From positions 26,501,763 to 26,565,762 of the forward strand of contig NC_079209.1 of the NCBI RefSeq assembly GCF_026745355.1: a DNA stretch of 64,000 bases, read 5' to 3'. A program made the position numbers and the translations under genes. The stretch is from Beta vulgaris subsp. vulgaris. Its lineage: Eukaryota > Streptophyta > Magnoliopsida > Caryophyllales > Amaranthaceae. A model generated the notes under the pieces. The model saw only the letters and a program-made list of their open reading frames with translations, was not told where the DNA came from and ran no database searches. Shown piece by piece: positions 11,166 to 22,300 of the stretch (positions within the stretch are counted from its first letter, which is position 1; each line of letters starts with the position of its first letter).

Positions 11166-11180
11166 ACCTCTACTATGGAG

Positions 11181-12065
11181 TGAGCACATAAATTAGAGGT
11201 GAAATTTAAAAATGCTGAACCTAAGAGGTGGGCTTCTAATAATGGGCCTAGTTTTGGGCTGAACCGCATTTATTCACCTTCAACCCCTCCCAATATTAGC
11301 TATCAGCCGAGAAATTCAAGCTACACTAACCATCCACAACCTCCTAACCAATATAGCCAAACTAACCGAAACACATCCACCCCAACCCACTCAACTTCAA
11401 GCTCCCTTCAATCCACAGCTTCAAACACACCTAAAACCCAAACCAACTCATTTTTTAGACCCAAAGGAGTGATAAGAAGATTAACCGAGGATGAGATGCA
11501 ACAAAAAAGGGAGAAGGGATTATGCTTCAAATGTGATGAAAAATGGAGTTTTGATCATAAATGTAGGGGAAAAGAGTTGTGTGCTCTTCTTACAATTGAA
11601 GGAGATGAAGGTGAAGATGAGGAGGGGGAACTAGAAGTTGAATACCAAGAGGGTATCCAACAACCAGAAATTTCATTGAACTCTGTAATGGGAATCAGTA
11701 GCCCTAAAACACTGAAGTTGAAAGGCGCCATCGAAGGAGTGACAGTGGTAATCATGATAGATCCGAGGACTACCCATAACTTCATATCAACTTTTGTGGT
11801 TGAGAAATTGAATATTCCCGTTACACCCTTAAGTAGGTTTGAAGTCTCATTGGAACAGGAGAAACGGTGCATGGGAGTGGAGTTACAAGAAGCAATGGTG
11901 ATTGAGGATTTCCTGCCTCTTCCCCTTGGAAATTCTGATGTGATCTTAGGAATACAATGGTTAGAGAAGCTTGGTACTATGAGTACTAATTGGAAGACAG
12001 ATACCTTGAAATTTCAGCTGAATGGGAAAACTATAACCTCCCGGGCAGAATTGGGATTTCTTTAA
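11181..12065 (+). pseudogene. gypsy gag C-terminus, zinc knuckle and protease
   Basis: Reading resumes from gag after the hAT insertion; codon 3 is now TGA. A Ser/Thr/Pro/Asn-rich linker leads to a zinc finger, CFKCDEKWSFDHKC, at about 11525-11566. An acidic stretch (EGDEGEDEEGELEVEY) and an aspartic protease domain follow. The protease motif normally reads D-S/T-G, but here it is IDPRTTHNFI at about 11758, so the Gly is lost and catalysis is unlikely. The later VILGIQWLEKLG motif of the family is intact. The frame closes at 12065. Confidence 0.85.
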
Positions 12066-12110
12066 AAGCAATGATGAAGACAATCAAGAAGGAGAGAGGG
12101 GGGGTTGCTG

Positions 12111-12402
12111 TTGGAGTTGAACCTGTTGCAAGTTGAAGAAGAACAGGAGCAAGAAGGACCCCTGAAGTGCAGAAACTCCTTGGCCAGTATGATCAGGTAT
12201 TCAACCTGCCCTTTGGCCTGCCTCCTAGTAGAAATCATGAGCACTCTATTAATCTGAAACATTGGAGTTGAACCTGTTGCAAGTTGAAGAAGAAGGACCC
12301 CCTGAATTGCAGAAACTCCTTGGCCAGTATGATCAGGTATTCAACATGCCCTCTGGCTTGCCTCCTAGTAGAAATCATGAGCACTCTATTAATCTGAAAC
12401 AT
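12111..12402 (+). repeat. 151-bp tandem duplication at the protease/RT junction
   Basis: TTGGAGTTGAACCTGTTGCA begins at 12111 and again at 12262. Both copies run to ATTAATCTGAAACAT. The first copy has extra bases (AACAGGAGCA) and several substitutions relative to the second. The duplication shifts the reading frame into reverse transcriptase. Confidence 0.88.
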
Positions 12403-12900
12403 GGGGAGAACCCAGTCAGTGTAAGACCTTACAGGTATCCACAGTTTCAAAAGGATGAAATAGAGAAACTTATTAAAGAAATGTTGTTGGGTGGCATCAT
12501 CCAAGTATCCTCTAGTGCTTATTCTAGCCCTGTATTGTTAGTTAAAAAGAAAGATGGGTCTTGGAGATTCTGTGTGGACTATAGAGCTCTCAATAAGGCC
12601 CTGTTCCTGATAAATCCCAATCTCCATTATTGAGGAGTTACTAGATGAGTTACATGGAGCTACCATGTTTTCTAAATTGGATCTCAAATCAGGATACCAT
12701 CAGATTAGAATGAAGAAGGAGGACATACCAAAGACAACTTTTAGAACCCATGAGGCATTATGAATTATTGGTTATGCCTTTTGGATTGACAAGTGCCCCA
12801 GCAACTTTTCAGGCTTTGATGAATGATGTATTTAAGCCTTATTTGAGGAAATTTGTTCTCGTATTCTTTGATGATATATTGGTGTTCAGCAAAACAGTTT
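12262..12900 (+). pseudogene. gypsy reverse transcriptase
   Basis: Landmarks in order are VRPYRYPQFQKDEIEKLI, SSAYSSPVLLVKKKDGSWRF, CVDYRALN, then after a stop at 12631 and frame changes [33 protein letters not shown] and the catalytic box FFDDILVFS near 12867-12893, equivalent to YVDD. All palm-domain motifs are present, but they spread over at least three frames. A deletion follows the catalytic box: the segment normally between ILVFS and the next helix is reduced to a few residues before [13 protein letters not shown]. Confidence 0.88.
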
Positions 12901-13800
12901 TTGAGCCTACAACAACATGAGCTCTATGCAAACAAGAAAAAATGTGAACTCTGGAAGCAAGAAGTAGCCTATTTGGGGCATGTCATATCTGCTAAGGGAG
13001 TGGCGGTTGATCAAGCCAAAATCCAGGCCATCATACAGTGGCCTATTCCTTCTAACTTGAGGGATCTGAGAGGAATCCTGTGTTTAACTGGCTACTACAG
13101 AAAGTTCATCAAAGGTTATGCTAGCATAGCACAACCTATGACCGAACAACTCAAAAAAGACAATTTTGGGTGGAATTCTGCGGCTACACAATCTTTTGAA
13201 GCTTTGAAGTCAGCATTGGCAACAACTCCTGTGTTGGAGATGCCAGATTTTTCACCGCCATTTGTGTTGGAGACTGATGCTAGTGGCTATGGGTTGGGGG
13301 CTGTGCTGATGCAACAGGGGCATCCGATTGCTTATTTTAGCAAGACATTGGGTCAAAGAGCGCAATCTAAATCGATTTATGAAGAGGAGCTGATGGCTGT
13401 CGTGTTGGCAGTTCAAAAGTGGAAGCATTACTTGTTGGGAAGGCACTTCATCATCCTCTCACATCAACATAGCTTGAGATACCTGATGGAGCAGAGGGAA
13501 GTGGACTGAGTACTAGAGGTGGATGAGTAAGCTTCTTGGCTATGATTTTGAAATACACTATAAGCCGGGACCCTCAAACAAGGTGGCTGATGCACTGTCT
13601 AGAGTGGTTCTCTCAAGTGTGGAGTGTAACCATCTCCTCTCTTCTCATCTAGTTCCTTGGGAGCAGATTCAGGTGGTAATTAAAGAAGATGAGGCTCTCC
13701 AGCAACTCACACGAGTTGTTGAAGAGGGCTCTTTGTCTCCTAAAGGGTTTGAGGTTGTCGAGGGAATCTTGAAATACAAAGGGAGACTGGTAATTCCCAG
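12895..13800 (+). pseudogene. gypsy RT connection and RNase H
   Basis: The frame 12853-13509 carries YLGHVISAKGVAVD, LTGYYRKFIKGYASIAQPM and the RNase H start FVLETDASGYGLGAVLMQQG, with the next catalytic Glu in YEEELMAVV. It stops at 13507-13509, where QREVD is followed by TGA. The domain finishes in another frame with LLGYDFEIHYKPG and SNKVADALSR. RNase H removes the RNA strand during reverse transcription. Two stops lie between the two parts. Confidence 0.86.
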
Positions 13801-13845
13801 GTTGTCGAGGGAATCTTGAAATACAAAGGGAGACTGGTAATTCCC
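13754..13845 (+). repeat. 46-bp tandem duplication in integrase N-terminus
   Basis: GGTTGTCGAGGGAATCTTGA...TTCCCA occurs at about 13754-13800 and again, almost identical, from about 13800 to 13845. It adds a frameshift and stop just before the integrase zinc-binding region. Confidence 0.85.
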
Positions 13846-14343
13846 AGTCACTCTCCACTCACTCAGAATATCCTACAGATGTATCACACACTGGTAAAAC
13901 CTGCCAAAGAATAGCTGCTAAATGGTTTTGGCAGGGGATGAGAAAAGCTGTTACTGAAGTATGTCAACAACAAAAAGCTTCAACTCTGAAACCAGCCTGG
14001 GTTACTACACCCTCTACCCATTCCATCCCTAGTTTGGGAAGATGTCACTATTGATTTCATAGAGGGACTGCCTAGGTCCTCTGGGGTTGACAGTGTGTTG
14101 GTGGTGGTGGATAGGTTGTCTAAATACAGCCATTTTTTGCTATTGAAACACCCCTTCACAGCTAACACTGTAGCAGCTTTGTTTATCAAAGAGATCATTA
14201 GGCTCCATGGGTTTCCTAGCAGCATAGTCTCTGATAGAGAGAGAATCTTTATGAGCAAATTCTGGAGTGAGTTGTTCAAGCTACAAGGTACCAAGCTACA
14301 GAGGAGTACAACCTACCATCCTCAGTCACTCAGAACTATATGA
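13846..14343 (+). pseudogene. gypsy integrase core, catalytic Glu region deleted
   Basis: After a shortened HHCC-like region, the core begins [20 protein letters not shown] (first catalytic Asp in IDFIEG). It continues with [20 protein letters not shown] and reaches the second Asp in [11 protein letters not shown]. The sequence then reads TTYHPQS and changes to LRTI and a stop. The DGQTE box, which holds the catalytic Glu, is missing by deletion, so strand transfer is impossible. Confidence 0.86.
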
Positions 14344-14370
14344 AGACAGGAGGATGAGCATAGAAGGGAT

Positions 14371-14848
14371 GTGCAATTTGCTGTAGGGGATTGGGTATAC
14401 CTCCGTACAGACAGAAATCCTTGGCTAAAAGACCATTTGAAAAGTTGGCTGCCAGATTCTATGGACCCTATGAGATTCTTCAGAGGATTGGTAAGGTGGC
14501 TTACAAGCTGGCCTTCCAGATCAAGCTCGGATTCATCCTGTATTGCATGTTTCACAACTCAAAAAGGCTGTCGGACTCCACTCAGTACAACCCACCCTCC
14601 CTCCAGATTTGTCAGCTGAGCTGGTGCTGCAGGTTTCCCGAGCTGAGGTGATCGGAGTGAGGCAAGTTCCTAATGGGGATTCTTCTACTACTGTGGTGCT
14701 CATCCCCTGGCACTGTGCAAGAAGCTACTCCAACTTTCCATCTTTCCACCTTGAGGACAAGGTGAAAGTTTGGGTGGGGGGTAATGCAAAGAATTGGGAT
14801 AGGCCACCCATCATAGCTACCTATGCGAGAAGAAAGAAGAGCAACTAA
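14371..14848 (+). pseudogene. gypsy integrase C-terminus and chromodomain-like tail, reading into the 3' LTR
   Basis: FAVGDWVYLR, then KLAARFYGPYEILQRIGKVA in another frame, is the GPY/F module. The third frame gives VSQLKKAVG, a divergent chromodomain-like stretch around AEVIGVRQVPNGDSSTTVVL, and the conserved tail FPSFHLEDKVKVW. The frame crosses the LTR edge at 14785 and ends at 14848, so the last 20 or so residues are LTR-encoded, as in some plant chromoviruses. Confidence 0.78.
14771..14784 (+). other. polypurine tract of the gypsy element
   Basis: TGGGTGGGGGGTAA lies directly before the 3' LTR. The G-rich purine run is where plus-strand DNA synthesis would be primed. Confidence 0.7.
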
Positions 14849-15163
14849 AGGGGAATAGCTCTTAACAGAAACTCTTAACAGAAAAAGGGCAATACTGTCT
14901 TTATGCTATATATGTTTTTAAATTGCTTTTTCTTTTGCAAGTTAGCTCTAACTAACTGATTCTCCCACTACTCTTGGAGGGAATCTTTTAGTGATATATG
15001 TAGTGCTGTTAGCTCATTATAGAGGCAGGCAAATACTGAGTGAATGAATAATATTGGGAGAGTTCCTCATTTTCTCGAATTAGTGAGGAGTTGTACTGGT
15101 TGATTCTGTTCTTATTTTCATCCATACAACTATTATCGGTTACTTCAACGTGGATTCATAGCA
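14785..15163 (+). repeat. 3' LTR of the gypsy chromovirus (379 bp)
   Basis: Matches 5177-5554 with nine substitutions and one extra A in the AACAGAAAAAGGG run, and is followed by the target duplication TACTT at 15164-15168. Confidence 0.93.
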
Positions 15164-16254
15164 TACTTCATCTTGTTTGTCGAGGATTTTACATGCATGA
15201 CAATTGGCAATTGCATATTTGTTTGAGAGAAAGATGTGAAGTTTTTCATGTGTTCAAAAATCTAAAGCTTACAATTGGAGTATAAAAAAATGTATAAAAT
15301 TTTGTAAGAGTGAAATGAGAATCAGCTCAGTTGGCTAAACGTCTCAAAAAAAGAAAAGAAATGGCAGGTGTGCAGTAGCTAAGAAATTGCCTAGAAGGCA
15401 GAGGCAGAAGCTATCTATATATATGGTATGCACATCCTAACGGAGCTTGGAGTTGATGGAACATGTATAACCGTCTTGCAATCTTTGGAGTGGTTTGCTC
15501 TTTTGGTGGTGCGAACATGGGTGGTGGGAGTGGGTCGACCCACTAGCATTCATCGATGGCCTGAGTGGCGGTGAAGGGGTGTGGATTGTGGTTTACAGAG
15601 GGAAAGGTAATGAGGGAGGGGAGAGAGAGTTATATCCAATTGGTTCTCCACGAATTAATGAAATAAGGTCACTAAGTAGAATTTGTCAAAGTTAGGAGTC
15701 ACTTTGTATAATATTTTTTTTGCCTTGCCACCATTATAGAAAAAGTAAAAGTTAGGCCACCATGTAGAATTTCCCATATTTTTATGTTACCAGAACATAT
15801 CGATAAATTATAGGGTCACTAGGTACTTAGGTAGAATTTGTCAAAGTTGGGAGTCACTTTAGGTAATATTTTTTTTGTCCTACCACCATGTAGAATAATT
15901 GAAAGTTAGAGGCCACCATGTAAAATTTTCCTAAATTATACTACCAAAAGGCCACACTAATTTATACGTCAGTAGTCTTTCTAGGTGCAAAGGTAAAACA
16001 TGAACGTATTCATGCCATCGTCTTCTGAAAGCAATGGTTCATGAAGGTTTTAAAGGTAACATGTACTTCTAGTTGTATTAACTGAAACATCATAATATGA
16101 GGAGATGGATTGCAATAGTTGCATCACATTCAAAATACCTGTACATTAATCTTGATTAATTTGACATATATTGCAAAAACCCTTTTAATGCTTACAAAGT
16201 TTATCAAACTTGCTTCTTGTTGTGATGTTGACGTGTCGGATTTTGTTTCTGTAG
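15164..16254. other. non-coding stretch upstream of the DUF1365 exons
   Basis: Contains the remaining interior and right arms of the foldback element (to 15932) and then intronic DNA with a pyrimidine-rich acceptor, TTTTGTTTCTGTAG, ending at 16254. No upstream DUF1365 exon could be found here. Confidence 0.6.
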
Positions 16255-16347
16255 GTTACTAATACGCCATGGGGGGAGAGAGTTTCATTTGTTTTCAATC
16301 CAAACTCTGACGTGGCGGCAAAATCATTACATGTTAGTCCTTTCATG
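16255..16347 (+). CDS. DUF1365 gene, internal exon a (93 nt)
   Basis: Thirty-one codons in phase 0, from VTNTPWGERV to LHVSPFM. It is preceded by TTTCTGTAG and followed by GTATGATATT. The block matches the most conserved part of the family. Confidence 0.82.
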
Positions 16348-19300
16348 GTATGATATTGGCAAATTAATTTGCTCTCTTTCTCTCTCTGAATCCTTCAGTG
16401 TGCATTCCATTAATCATTTTATTTTCTGACAGAAATAGGAACATATTTCATTGACATATTGAGGTTCGTTTGGGAATTTCAAGATATAAGGATTATCCTG
16501 AAATCATGTAACCTTATGATTAGTATTATTTATCTTGCATTTCATATTTTGGTATGTATCAAATAAGCTATTTGCATTAAACTGAAATGAGAAGTACTTG
16601 AGAATGGACATGAGTTCTTACAATTACATATAGCTCCTGTTTCGAGTAGAAAAGATGGTGCATAGGCTGCCATTGTGGACATGAACAAATAGTCCTTGAT
16701 CAATTTTGATAATGTAAACCCTTTAGTGTAAATTTACACAAGTTGGTCAGTAGGCTTCAAGATAAAACCTTTTGCTCTATATTCATTAAATAATATCATT
16801 TGCTTCATTTGTAAATCAAGATGACAAGTTTGTTTTTTGATATGAAATAGAGCACTTACTTACATGTGACACTGTCACCTCTAAAAAGGATCAGTAAGAT
16901 GCGGGATTACTATCTTATATACTGTCAATATTTAAGATGATAATTAGATCTTCTCTTCTAGGATTTGGTTTTGCTTTATACAGCTAATTACCTGAACAAA
17001 AAGTGGATTGAAAAGTCTTTCCAACATAATGTTCTGTGTGATCCAGGATATATTAGTCTTAAAGAGGGATTATTTGACCTTTTATTTTTGGGTTGCTCTT
17101 ATCCAACTTACGTAAGTAAATCTCATTTGCTTGTCAAGGGAAATTTGGACAGCTTATATGTGAGCTTATTGAAATATAAGAGAAGACAAGAAAAGTGGAG
17201 AATGACCTATAATCATGCTAAGCTACTCCAGTACTGCTTTCGAGTTCAGGAGCGGTCTTCATATCTAGTTGTATGCTCAATTATTGTGACTGTTAAAGTC
17301 AATGGGAATTTGACAAAGGTTATAAAGAGGATAAATACAAGCAAACGTGACAATATGATAAACATGCTTACTGTACTTCTTTACTTCAATAATTTTAGTT
17401 TCTTAAACTATAGTATGGTGTACTTCACTCTTCCTACTTGTTATTTGTTGAAACATTACTTAAACCTGAATTTGAGAGAATAATTGACTCTTCATTAATT
17501 TTTTTTTTTATCTTTTTCTGGAAGGGCCGTGGACGTGGCAGAGTGTGGTGGTAGAGGAATTGTGATTGGGGTTGGAAAGGAGGATAAATTAAAGAAGAAC
17601 TTTGTTAAGGGGGTTCACTAGAAGGACTTAGCTAAGCTAGATTTCATCACGGATATAGGCCGTATAGGGACTAAGAGTGTGTTTTGTTATTTACCTTGAA
17701 GAAAATTAAGGGCTTATAAGTTCTGATAAGTTCATTTTAGTTTCAATATGTTCAGATTAGTTCCAATAAGTTCAAATAATTTTAATAGGTGAAATGTATG
17801 TGAAAAGAACACACTTTAGAATGCAATTAATTTCCCTTTTCTAATGGTTGTTACTCTTTAATTGTTTCAGATCTTTGCATTTTCCACCTGTCATTTTTGT
17901 GTCTCTTTATTCCTCCCTTATTATAGTTGTTTTTCAATATTGTAGACACTGGCTTCCCTTCTCCTCTCTTTATCCCTATTCCTTTATTCTTACTATTGGC
18001 TACTTTCAAATCCTATATACTCTATTTGAAGCTTGTCCAATTTTATATTTGTGAAAATCTTTGAAAATACCTCTCTTTTGTACTAAAGCCACAAATTTAG
18101 ATGTCATTTAGTGGGAGTAATATGATCACTCTGCTCCCACATGTATCTTGTGGATGTTATGGTTCGAGAGGGATGACAATATCTATCTCCAAGCTTCTGT
18201 ATTCAGGTTATCTCTAAGAGCGACTTTTTTTTTGTAATATATTATTCAGGAATTAGCATTCTATTTTGTGGCGTAGATATACTCTATTGCTCTTAGAAAT
18301 TTTTATTCCATGTCATAGGATTTACTCTTAGAGGTTTGTTCTATTGGAGATGCTGTAACACCTTGATGGAACTATAAATGAATGCATTTCCTTTGCCAAG
18401 TGGCCCATGTTTGTATGTACCCTATCCTGGATTAGTGATACTGATTACTGACTTCTTCTGAACGTTCTTTACTTCTTTATAACCCCAATGCAACTTTATT
18501 TTTGAATGCTAAAAAATCAAAATTATGATTGGGTATCTGCTGCATCTTGACGTGCCTCATTTTGTGGAATACACCAAACTTGGTATCAATTAATGTGAAA
18601 TTTGGAATTCTATGTTGTTATAAAATTGGCTTGTAGATAAGGACAAAAAGTCCAACTGTGAACTGGTTGTATTCACACATAAGATCAAATTCTATAGCTG
18701 TATTAGCCTATTGGTTTAGGAACTAGGAAGTACAGAATGTTTAGCTGTTGTCTCTGTGTTGCAATTGAAACTGTTGTCTAGATGACTCACTAACCAAACC
18801 CCTTCACTGTTTGGTGTCTTTTTCTCATTCCTACAGCAATGTCAATTTTATTTTTTTATTTTTGGTGAATGACAATGCAATATGTTGACTCTATAAATCC
18901 TGCAGGATATGGAAGGGAATTGGAAAATGAAGGCAACGATACCAGGGGATGATCTGTCAGTTATTATTACAGTTCAGCATCCGGACCTTGGTGAATATTT
19001 CTGCGCTATATTAAGAGCACAGAGAGTGAGTTCATCGAAGGTACCAGATCATATGTTGTTCTTCTGGTTGATGCCTCACAAAGTTGCTGTGTGGATATAT
19101 TGGCATGTAAGTGATACTTTTCCATTGGAAACAACATTCTTTTGTACTCTGAGCTTATACTATCTGATCCTACTATTTAAATTGTTCAAGGATGAAAGTT
19201 CCACAAAGTTTGGTTTTCGACAAGTAATTCCAATAACTGTGAGCTGGTCATGACTTACTCCCCCCTGCAGCTGAGAAATTACTGCACAGAATGAGCTTAG

Positions 19301-22300
19301 GATTAGATGATGTTAACCATTTCTCTTTTAGTATAATTTGAAAGAATACTTTCAAATCACTAAGCCGTCTGATACATTAGGTAGAAAATGACCCGAGCTT
19401 TCGCTCAGTGGTTAAGTGGGCTGCGATTGTTATCGAGCTGTATGATGGGATTTAGCTTGGCAGGCTTTGGACGAGCTTCATTCTCGAAGAAAGAGAATGA
19501 ATGCTTGGAGTACTTGCTTTTCTCTTAGCGAAGTTGATTGCGTGCTTTGGCTCACCTAGTTTCACAAGCTTAATGAGCACAATTAGATTTAGTTATTTGC
19601 CAACTTTCTCTTTTACTACCATAGCTGCTCTATGGCAAATGATATACATGGAAGACACCCCTCACTTACATGTAGGGGGAAAAATTACCAACACTATTCA
19701 ATCAACGAAAATTAGGAACCCACCTAACACCTTTGTGAATTACAACCTTTACCTCTGAAGAACACTAGGAAGTTTCCAAGGAGTTTTTGTGATCTCTCAT
19801 CTTTGTTATTGTGCCTTAACTACCAATAATCCCAAGTCCCCTCCATATAAAGGATGATTTTCTAGCCATAATATTAATTAGAAAACAACTTTAGCCATCC
19901 AATAAGATCTAGAATCTAATGGCAGTTACCCTACTCCTGTATTTGATCTCTTTAGCTTGCATACATTACAACTTTGCATTCAAGCCCAAACACGGTCAAC
20001 CTTCTATGATCATCAACCAAGAGCATTCTGCTGGTGGTGGTTTAACGATCCCTCAAACCAAGAGCTTTTGGTGATTGACATATGTTCCACCACAACGATG
20101 CTCAGCTCCTTGTGTTTCTTGTTATCTTCAAAAGTCACTATCTCACCTACAATCGATATATTACTTAAGCATGACCTCGTTGATCCCATCATCCTTCACC
20201 TTTTTATCCATTTGGTAAATTAATCTCCTCTCCTTCACACCTCCCAAAACAGACAAAATCTTGTTCCCTGTGGCATATATGAAATGCGCATCTCATATCC
20301 AATACCCATGCTCTTGTCGATTTTACTTCCTCTTCAACCATGAAAGCATCAATGATGTTCTCCTCATCTTCGACCATGGTCACATTTCCCTTCACACCCT
20401 TAACTTTTTCAAATCCGCCTTTGCCTAAAAAAGGTGCTTGAAAGTGCCCTTTTTCATCGGAATACTAACAGTTCCCTTGGAACTATGCACCTCAGTGCCC
20501 TTCCTTTGTCATGTGTCGTCACATTATAGCTCCATCTTGGCCCATGGATCCCCCTTGCTTCATCAATTGTTGCATTAAGAAGGCAAACAACCTCCTCACC
20601 CGACGACATTTCCGTTCTCCCCCCCCCAAAAGTTAGTATAATTTTGTGATAACGATACCAAGAGTGAGGGTTGCTTTGCCTTCTTCGTTGAAAGTCTCGT
20701 CTAACTTGCTGAACTAGGTGATTTCTAAGGACATCGTCTTCTTTATTTCCTTTTATTCCCCTTCGTATCTAGGACTTTGCCCTCTATGTAGCTTGTGTTG
20801 TCACCTCCAACTATTAGTAAACCGGGCTCCTCTCCTTTACACCTCCCAAGACCGCCATATAACCTGGATGGTTGCCTTTATTGAGTTTGATGCCAAGAAA
20901 TCAGCTTACATCCCACGGATATTTTATTTCATACATGCTCTTTCTTACTCTTTAGAAATTCCTTAGTCTGTGCCATCCTACTCATATCAGAGGAGGCAGG
21001 AAATATATTATAAGAGATACAAAATTTAAATGAGTTTATGCAATGTTGGCAAGTGCTATTCAAGCTCTCGAAAGCTTGCTCAGCCTTGCCATCCCACTCA
21101 AACTCTTTCCTCTTGAGTGCACTGAAAAACAGTAGGCTCTTGTCGGCTACTAGGCAGTCTTGCTGCGAAAACATGTTTAACACTGCGTTGATTTTGTCGG
21201 GGCTGGCCTCGATTCCTCTTTCATCAACTAGGAACCGGAGGCATTTCCTCCCTTTTACTCCGAAGACACATTTTTTCAGATTCAGCTTCATGCCATGTCA
21301 TCGTAGGATACTCAGCGTCTCTGCCAAATCCTCGACATGGTTCATCGTCTTCTTACTCTTGACGATTATGTCGTCCACATACACGTCAATATTTCTCCCG
21401 AGTTGCTCCTCAAAGATCTTATTGATTGTTTGCTGATAAGTATCCCCTGCGTTCTTTACCCCCGAAGGGCATCATCTTGTAGCAGTGCACGCCTTGAGTT
21501 GTAACAAATGCTGTGTGGATTCGGTCCTTTTTCGCCATCGAGAGCTGGTGATATCCCGTATTGGCATCCATGAAGTTGAGCAACTCGTGACTAGCATGTC
21601 AATCTATGGAAGGGATGATTATCCTTAGGACATGCTTATTCAGTGAAGTCGATGCACATGCGCCAAGCCCCACTGACCTTCTTCACCAAAACCACGTTGG
21701 CCAACCACTCTTTGTACTGGCATTCTTCAATAATGCCCGCGTCTAACAGCTTTTAACCTTTGTTGCTGCTGTGTTCCTCTCAAGCGCTTGATGTCTGAGT
21801 TTCTGCTTTATACGTCAGAACCCTTTTGATGTTCAACTCGTGTCATGCGAAGTTAGGGTCTAGCCCCTGCATGTCGGAGGCAGAGTAAGCAAATTAGTCC
21901 TTGTATTCTCGCAAAATGTTGACAAGTTTTTCCTTCGTCAAGTTTTTCCTTCGTCTTGGGGCTCATGCTTGGGCCTATCCTCAATCCATGCCGGAGGTCT
22001 TCATCTATCATTATGTCTTCATCTTCTTCGATCGGTCGAGGCCGTTCATATAACCTTGGATTTTCTGAAAGGTAAACAAGAGACCAGTGGGGGTGTCCAC
22101 GGGGTCTTCCCTCTTCCTTTTTCTCGGGCGTTCCTCTTAAGTATTGATTTTGAAACTGTTTGTATAATACTCTCGGGCTATCTATTGATCTCCATAGATC
22201 TTCCCCACTTGTCCTTCATCTGTTTCGTACTGCATGAGTAATTGGTATACCGAGATGGCCGTTTTTATCTTGTTCATGATGGGCCTGCCCATGATGGCGT

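Larger units (their letters stand above)
6446..11172. mobile_element. hAT-like non-autonomous DNA element, 4.7 kb, TSD CTATGGAG
   Basis: A perfect 8-bp duplication, CTATGGAG, flanks the block (6438-6445 and 11173-11180), the size made by hAT transposases. The ends are the inverted repeat TAGAGGTGCCAA (left) and TAGAGGTGTCAA (right, complement), a common hAT terminus. Removing the block rejoins the gypsy gag reading. No transposase is visible. Both ends carry long subterminal arrays built on GACCCA. The middle has a tRNA-like sequence, a 79-bp duplication, a gene-like stretch and AT-rich DNA. It must be younger than the gypsy insertion. Confidence 0.88.
5177..15163 (+). mobile_element. Ty3/gypsy chromovirus, full-length but inactive, TSD TACTT
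   Basis: The two LTRs (5177-5554 and 14785-15163) start TGCAAAG and end ATAGCA, and are flanked by a perfect 5-bp duplication, TACTT (5172-5176 and 15164-15168). The internal order is primer site, gag, protease, reverse transcriptase, RNase H, integrase and a C-terminal chromodomain-like region, which is the Ty3/gypsy order. I count nine substitutions and one indel between the LTRs, about 2.4% divergence, so the insertion is fairly young. Despite that, the coding region has many frameshifts, stops and small duplications, and gag is split by a hAT-like element. The clade is probably Tekay- or Reina-like, from the iMet primer and the C-terminal chromodomain region. Confidence 0.93.
4987..15932. 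mobile_element. MULE-type foldback element split by the gypsy insertion
   Basis: The left arm (4987 to about 5170) begins GAGGAAATTCTACATGATGA and includes GGTAGGACAAAAAAAATATT and GTGACTCCCGACTTTGACAA. Its inverted counterpart occurs twice on the right, at about 15610-15775 and again at about 15806-15932. The arms are about 130-190 bp, typical of long-arm MULE foldback elements. The gypsy element 5177-15163 sits inside. Because the right arm is doubled, the true right end (15775 or 15932) is uncertain, and I could not settle a 9-bp duplication. Nothing coding is seen in the remaining interior. Confidence 0.6.

Noticed and set aside
15300..15330. Possible tRNA fragment (ATCAGCTCAGTTGGCTAAAC)
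   Set aside because: Only a D-arm-like word; no acceptor, anticodon or T arm around it.
16965..17483. 172-codon open frame in an intron
   Set aside because: No recognisable domain, no start or splice context, and AT-rich composition. Probably chance, though not fully excluded.
19395..19450. SINE-like head (GCTCAGTGGTTAAGTGG resembles a Pol III A box)
   Set aside because: No matching B box, 3' tail or target duplication could be found.
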